9,207 nucleotides of DNA from Arthrobacter sp. (lineage in GTDB: Bacteria; Actinomycetota; Actinomycetes; Actinomycetales; Micrococcaceae), in the NCBI GenBank assembly GCA_025464545.1, contig JAODMA010000333.1:1-9207 (forward strand), read 5' to 3'. Position numbers and translations under genes: made by a program. Positions 6,200 to 9,207 of the stretch are shown piece after piece. Within the stretch, counting starts at the first letter, position 1. The number at the start of each line of letters is the position of its first letter. The notes beneath the pieces were generated by a model. It worked only from the letters and a program-made list of their open reading frames with translations, was not told the origin of the DNA and did not search any database.

Positions 6200-6598
6200 T
6201 CAGAGGCCATCGACCGCCCAGCCTTCCTGGTAATCGGGGTGCCTTCGGTAGACGGAGGCGAGGCACATCAGGACGTAGGGACTCGCCTCGCCAGTGCGGT
6301 CGTAAGGATCGGCGACGGGCGGTACATTTTCCAGGATCTTCCTCTTCGCCGCGCACTCCGCCAGCACCCGGACAGGGTCGTGGATGGCGATGTGGACGCG
6401 GTCGGCCTCGGCGACCGCCAGGTACCCCGGGCCGTGCTCGGCATACACGTCGAGGACCTGCCGATCGTCTGAGGCATAGAGCACGGCGCTGTTATCTTCC
6501 GGGTCACCCGACCACTGCCACGGCCCGGAGGACGCTGCACGGGCGGCGGCTTCGTCCTCGCTGATGCGGGCGTCGAGGAATTCGATGAGGTCGCTCAT
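6200..6598 (-). CDS. DUF6221 family protein
   Basis: A 132-aa soluble protein matching the actinobacterial DUF6221 pattern: N-terminal helix DLIEFLDARISEDEAAARA (residues 3-21), a GPWQW motif at 25-29, a central HIAIHDPVRVLAECAAKRKIL (69-89), and the closing HPDYQEGW (120-127). Many relatives have a zinc-finger-like Cys cluster between the last two blocks. Here that region (90-119) is short and holds one Cys (112), so this is a Cys-poor variant. Biochemical role unknown. The ATG at 6598 overlaps the TGA of the upstream gene by four bases (ATGA) with AGGA seven nt upstream, so the two are translationally coupled. Confidence 0.82.
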   Translation of the reverse strand: MSDLIEFLDARISEDEAAARAASSGPWQWSGDPEDNSAVLYASDDRQVLDVYAEHGPGYLAVAEADRVHIAIHDPVRVLAECAAKRKILENVPPVADPYDRTGEASPYVLMCLASVYRRHPDYQEGWAVDGL

Positions 6599-6957
6599 GC
6601 GGTTATCCTGCCAGAGTCCGGTGGGAGAGTCGGCGCGTCCGCTTCAGGCTGGTTCGTAGGTGTGCGCCTTGTGACCGCGGTGGCGATTGCTTCGCCCCCT
6701 GCTCGCCCCTTCATCGCCGGGTCCAACGCGGCCCGGATGCTCCTGGCGGCTTCCCGGTACCCGTCACCCAGGCCCGCAGCCCTGATGGTGTGGGTCGAGC
6801 TGTTGCCGCCCCGGCCCAACTGATCTTCCATCCGCTCGCCCCGCTCCGCAAGGTCGGATGCCACGGCGTACACCATGTCGAGTCGTGCTTGTTGTTCCCG
6901 CACCAGACAGAGGAGGTAGCGTCGGTCCCGGACGTTCATGTCGATCAATGTGAACAC
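6595..6957 (-). CDS. Hypothetical protein coupled to the DUF6221 gene (120 aa)
   Basis: A 120-aa soluble protein not recognised as a named family. Residues about 8-50 (from VRDRRYLLCLVREQQARLD to the segment DLAERGERMEDQL) read as amphipathic helix, possibly a coiled coil. Residues about 66-95 form a second helical part (YREAARSIRAALDPAM). The last 25 residues are Pro/Thr-rich and look disordered. Start is uncertain: GTG at 6957 is immediately next to GAGG (too close), TTG at 6951 has better spacing, and ATG at 6939 has none. The ATGA overlap with DUF6221 supports reality of the frame. It begins 51 bp after the ferritin stop, so read-through from the ferritin gene is possible. Confidence 0.62.
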   Translation of the reverse strand: MFTLIDMNVRDRRYLLCLVREQQARLDMVYAVASDLAERGERMEDQLGRGGNSSTHTIRAAGLGDGYREAARSIRAALDPAMKGRAGGEAIATAVTRRTPTNQPEADAPTLPPDSGRITA

Positions 6958-7008
6958 GCCTCGTGCGTGAAGCTTCGCGGATCGACTACTGGGAAGGCGT
7001 GCTGTCGG

Positions 7009-7584
7009 TCAGAGTGATCCGCCGGCGGCTTCCGGCGTGCCGGAGTCCTGGTTTCCGCCGGTCTGCCCACCGTGTCCGCGGTGCCCGCCGGCATATCCGT
7101 GGTCGCCGACGCGTTCGCGGGCGAGGAAGTTTTCGACGTCGAAGAGGTTGTCCGCGCGCCGGGCGATGTTCAGCAGCGTGGTCATCGAGGCGACCTCTTC
7201 GACCTGTTCCTTGAGGAACCAGAGCATGAATTGCTCGCCAAGGGCGTCGTTTTCAGACCTGGCCGCGGCGAATAGATCCTTGATTTTCTCGGTGACTTCC
7301 AGTTCCTGCGCGAGGGCAAGGGCAAGGGGTTCCTCGACGTTCGCGAAGTCATTGCGGACCGGTTCAATGCCGGGGATGGCGATTTTGACGCCGCGGTCCA
7401 GGATGTAGCGGACCATCATCATGGCGTGGTTGCGTTCTTCCAGTGACTGGCGGTAGAAGTGTTTGGCCAGTTGGGGAAGGTCCTGCCCGTCGAACCATGC
7501 GGCCACGGCGATGTACTGGTGAGAGGCCGCGAATTCGTTGCCTACCTGGCGGGCCAGCAGTTCGTTGAATCTTGTCGGGCTCAT
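7009..7584 (-). CDS. ftn: Non-heme ferritin (24-mer iron storage protein)
   Basis: Stores iron as ferric mineral inside a cytosolic 24-subunit shell after oxidising Fe2+. Ferroxidase residues fall at the same numbers as in E. coli FtnA: Glu17, Glu50 and His53 (LEERNHAM), Glu94, Gln127 and Glu130 (LKEQVEEV). Third-site residues Glu49, Glu126 and Glu129, as well as Tyr24 and Trp122, are also present. There is no heme-ligating Met52 (Asn52 instead), so it is a ferritin rather than a bacterioferritin. The four-helix core ends near residue 157. A 34-residue Gly/His-rich tail follows (His162, His168, His171; GGHRGHGGQTGG), making the protein 191 aa against about 165 for FtnA. The ATG at 7584 has an excellent AGGAG six to seven nt upstream. 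It is probably iron- or redox-regulated, but I see no convincing operator. Confidence 0.97.
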   Translation of the reverse strand: MSPTRFNELLARQVGNEFAASHQYIAVAAWFDGQDLPQLAKHFYRQSLEERNHAMMMVRYILDRGVKIAIPGIEPVRNDFANVEEPLALALAQELEVTEKIKDLFAAARSENDALGEQFMLWFLKEQVEEVASMTTLLNIARRADNLFDVENFLARERVGDHGYAGGHRGHGGQTGGNQDSGTPEAAGGSL

Positions 7585-7667
7585 GGCCTCTCCTGGAGTT
7601 GGGATTCAAGGCGGCGCGCCACGATCACAGGGCCTTGACGGTTCGGCCAAAGGGAGGGCCTGCACTG

Positions 7668-7696
7668 AGAATCCTCCACCGTCGACTGCTGGTCAA
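7668..7696 (-). promoter_or_regulatory. Possible housekeeping promoter for the ferritin gene
   Basis: On the minus strand TTGACC (7696-7691), a 17-bp spacer and GATTCT (7673-7668) resemble -35 and -10 boxes, with a weak -10. They would give a leader of about 77 nt before the ferritin ATG. The surrounding interval 7585-7773 has no convincing gene. Confidence 0.3.
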
Positions 7697-7773
7697 GACC
7701 CTTCTGCAACCGCTCCCAACGGATCCCTCGCCCATTTGGGTGGCGGGCGCCGTCGTCGTCCGGGTCGTCCGGG

Positions 7774-8880
7774 TTATCTTCGCTGGAGAGTGAAGGAGTC
7801 CGTGAATGTGTAGCCCTCAGCCGGAACGAACCGCGCGGCGAGCTCCTTGGCAGAGGCAAGGACGTCAAGCGTGCCGAGCGCGGGATTCCGATTCTTGCCG
7901 GACCAGGCGGAGAAGTAGCCGACCTCCGGATCGTTGTTTTTCACATTGTAGAGACCGACACCGCCGACCCCGACCGTGACAAACACCGTTCCTCCGCCCT
8001 GCACCATGCTGCCGTCTTTGTCGCTCAGGCATGGCGCCGAAAATTTGGTCGGGACGAGCTCGGAGCAACTGCCGCCCAGCTCCACCTGATGTGAACGCTG
8101 ATAGACGTGGTCATGGCCGGACAAAACGAGGTCGACCTTCTTGTCGATCAGCATGTTCGTGAAGTCCTTGCCGGGCTGGCAGCTCTTCTCACCCAGACTG
8201 AAACAGGGGGCATGCATCCCTACCACCGTCCATGGGATTCCCTGCGATCGTGCCTCGTCGATGGCTTCGGCGGTCCAGCGCCAGCGATCGCTGCCGCGCG
8301 AATAATCGAGGGGACGCCCGTTCTTGAAGTCGATCCCGGGGGAAACCAGAATGAACCGCACCACGGGATTCTGCTCCGGGACGTCGACGCGCCACTGCTT
8401 GCCGTACTCGCCCTCCAGGCCGGGCAGCTTGTTCGGAAGGCAACGGGCGAACTTGTCGATATCTCCGTCCTCCCCGTTGCTCTCGTGGTTTCCGGCGATC
8501 AGCTGATACGGGAAGTCGGTGCCCAGTTTGCCGGTGACCATGTTGCAGAATTCCTCTTCGCGTCCCTTCTCATAGCTGAAATCCCCGAGGGCGAGATTCA
8601 ATTGGGGATTAAGACCCGCAATGACGTCGAGCACCTTCTTGGCTCCCGTGTCGAGGCCGATGTCCCCCTGGGCAGTGAAGTGTACGGATTCAGATTCAGC
8701 TGACGGCGGTGGCGGGATGAAGGTCGGCTCGGGCGCAGATTGCGATGGTGACGGCGCGGGTTGCGTCGGAGGAGGCGTGGGTTCCGGGGGACCGGGGTCA
8801 CAGCCGGCCAAGATCATGGTCAAACCCAGTAGACCGGCGCCCAAGCCGGCCCTGCCCCTTTTGCTCAGCGATCCGGCCAC
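7774..8880 (-). CDS. Lipoprotein metallophosphoesterase, purple acid phosphatase-like
   Basis: A 368-aa exported phosphoesterase anchored to the outer face of the membrane. Residues 1-27 form a lipoprotein signal (basic RGR, hydrophobic LGAGLLGLTMILAGC, lipobox LAGC with Cys27 as lipid site). Residues 28-60 are a Pro/Ser/Thr-rich linker. The catalytic domain shows all five PAP motifs in order: GDIG (Asp73), GDFSY (Asp100, Tyr103), GNHE (Asn131, His132), VVGMH (His223) and GHDHVYQR (His256, His258). These ligate a dinuclear metal centre, and Tyr103 is the charge-transfer Tyr of PAPs. Several Cys (112, 147, 226, 234 and others) could form disulfides. It likely releases phosphate from extracellular monoesters. 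The start is GTG at 8880, with GAGG only four nt upstream; this start gives a complete signal peptide. Confidence 0.93.
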   Translation of the reverse strand: MAGSLSKRGRAGLGAGLLGLTMILAGCDPGPPEPTPPPTQPAPSPSQSAPEPTFIPPPPSAESESVHFTAQGDIGLDTGAKKVLDVIAGLNPQLNLALGDFSYEKGREEEFCNMVTGKLGTDFPYQLIAGNHESNGEDGDIDKFARCLPNKLPGLEGEYGKQWRVDVPEQNPVVRFILVSPGIDFKNGRPLDYSRGSDRWRWTAEAIDEARSQGIPWTVVGMHAPCFSLGEKSCQPGKDFTNMLIDKKVDLVLSGHDHVYQRSHQVELGGSCSELVPTKFSAPCLSDKDGSMVQGGGTVFVTVGVGGVGLYNVKNNDPEVGYFSAWSGKNRNPALGTLDVLASAKELAARFVPAEGYTFTDSFTLQRR

Positions 8881-8938
8881 GATTCCTCACTCGGTCAGAC
8901 GCGGTGAAGTTCGGTTTCCATACGCCAGAGTAGCTTGG

Positions 8939-8954
8939 GGCCTACACGAAGGCC
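8939..8954. repeat. Short inverted repeat upstream of the lipoprotein gene
   Basis: GGCCT-ACACGA-AGGCC, with additional G and C runs outside (TGGGG ... CCCCA), can form a small hairpin between the lipoprotein gene and the gene entering from the right edge. It could end transcription of that incoming gene or be a regulatory site. There is no T-run on either strand. Confidence 0.3.
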
Positions 8955-9078
8955 AGACCCCATTGCGGAATAGCCGCCGTACCTCGTCCCCGGAATGCTC
9001 TGCGATCAGAACTCTCGCCCGTTTGCCGGGTCAACCGCGGAGGTCAGCCCCTGGCCGCGGCCTCCAGCTCTGTGCGTG

Positions 9079-9207
9079 TTACGCCCCCACCTTTGTGCGA
9101 CTGCCAGAGCGGCAAACGGGACCAGCAGCGGGTACCAGGACAAGCTGCTTCCACAGCCGGTCGGAGTGTTCGCGGGCAAACTCGTGCGAGACGGCGTCGA
9201 GGTTGCC
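9079..9207 (-). CDS. Possible 3' end of a gene entering from the right edge, frame ambiguous
   Basis: From the right edge, minus-strand frame 0 reads NLDAVSHEFAREHSDRLWKQL with about 84% G/C at third positions, then loses quality and stops at 9079. The next frame is open to 9006 and reads CGSSLSWYPLLVPFAALAVA followed by QRWGRN, which looks like a C-terminal membrane anchor with a basic end. Either is partial and not recognised. The change of best frame near 9140 may mean a frameshifted gene end. The rest of the interval 8881-9078 shows no gene. Confidence 0.25.
   Translation of the reverse strand, partial: GNLDAVSHEFAREHSDRLWKQLVLVPAAGPVCRSGSRTKVGA

Noticed and set aside
6939..6965. TGTCGA site followed at 17 bp by CGTG
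   Set aside because: It points along the plus strand, where no gene follows, and lies at the 5' end of a minus-strand gene.
7581..7868. Minus-strand frame ending in an ATGA overlap with the ferritin start
   Set aside because: Third-position bias is only moderate, most of its upstream part lies inside the lipoprotein gene, no start with a ribosome binding site is visible, and the overlap can arise from the ferritin ribosome binding site context.

Overview
This 9.2 kb window is chromosomal DNA of high GC content. The GC-rich third codon positions, frequent GTG starts and Actinobacteria-type families (DUF6221, an ECF42-type sigma factor with a YCII partner, a lipoprotein purple acid phosphatase-like enzyme) suggest an actinobacterium, possibly an Arthrobacter-like Micrococcaceae. 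That assignment is inference from codon use and gene content; no rRNA or marker gene is present.

Left part (1-2400). Positions 1-485 hold what looks like the decayed 3' part of an unrecognised plus-strand gene, with a frame change near 200. A Cof-type HAD phosphatase (486-1334, minus) is divergent from an alpha/beta hydrolase (1491-2276, plus). The hydrolase is followed by a near-perfect 14-bp hairpin.

Centre (2400-5310). A VOC-fold protein (2406-2777, plus) faces a MOSC-domain gene on the minus strand. The MOSC gene appears broken by an internal deletion with frameshift. Divergent from the MOSC remnant is a 53-aa ORF encoding a very basic N-terminus followed by one hydrophobic segment. Next is a two-gene unit: a YCII/DGPF protein (3513-3932) and an ECF sigma factor with a long helical, TPR-like C-terminal extension (3955-5208). 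This is the ECF42 arrangement. Upstream of the YCII gene lies TGTCGA-17 bp-CGAC, which fits the promoter type recalled for this group and suggests an autoregulated unit. The unit ends in a hairpin sharing its arm sequence with the one after the hydrolase. The second hairpin has a T-run in the opposite orientation and also serves a convergent 67-aa gene (5320-5523, minus).

Right part (5524-9207). After about 375 bp without a gene, everything legible is on the minus strand. Read in transcription order these are a PAP-like lipoprotein metallophosphatase (8880-7774), a 24-mer-type ferritin with all ferroxidase residues and a Gly/His-rich tail (7584-7009), an unrecognised 120-aa protein (6957-6595), a DUF6221 protein overlapping it by ATGA (6598-6200), and a 66-aa acidic, probably disordered protein (6100-5900). 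The right edge carries the ambiguous 3' end of another minus-strand gene.

The most system-like element is the YCII/ECF42 pair with its candidate promoter. This arrangement is already known in Actinobacteria, although the physiological role of YCII/DGPF proteins is not. I see no CRISPR array, tRNA, rRNA, transposase or clear attachment site.
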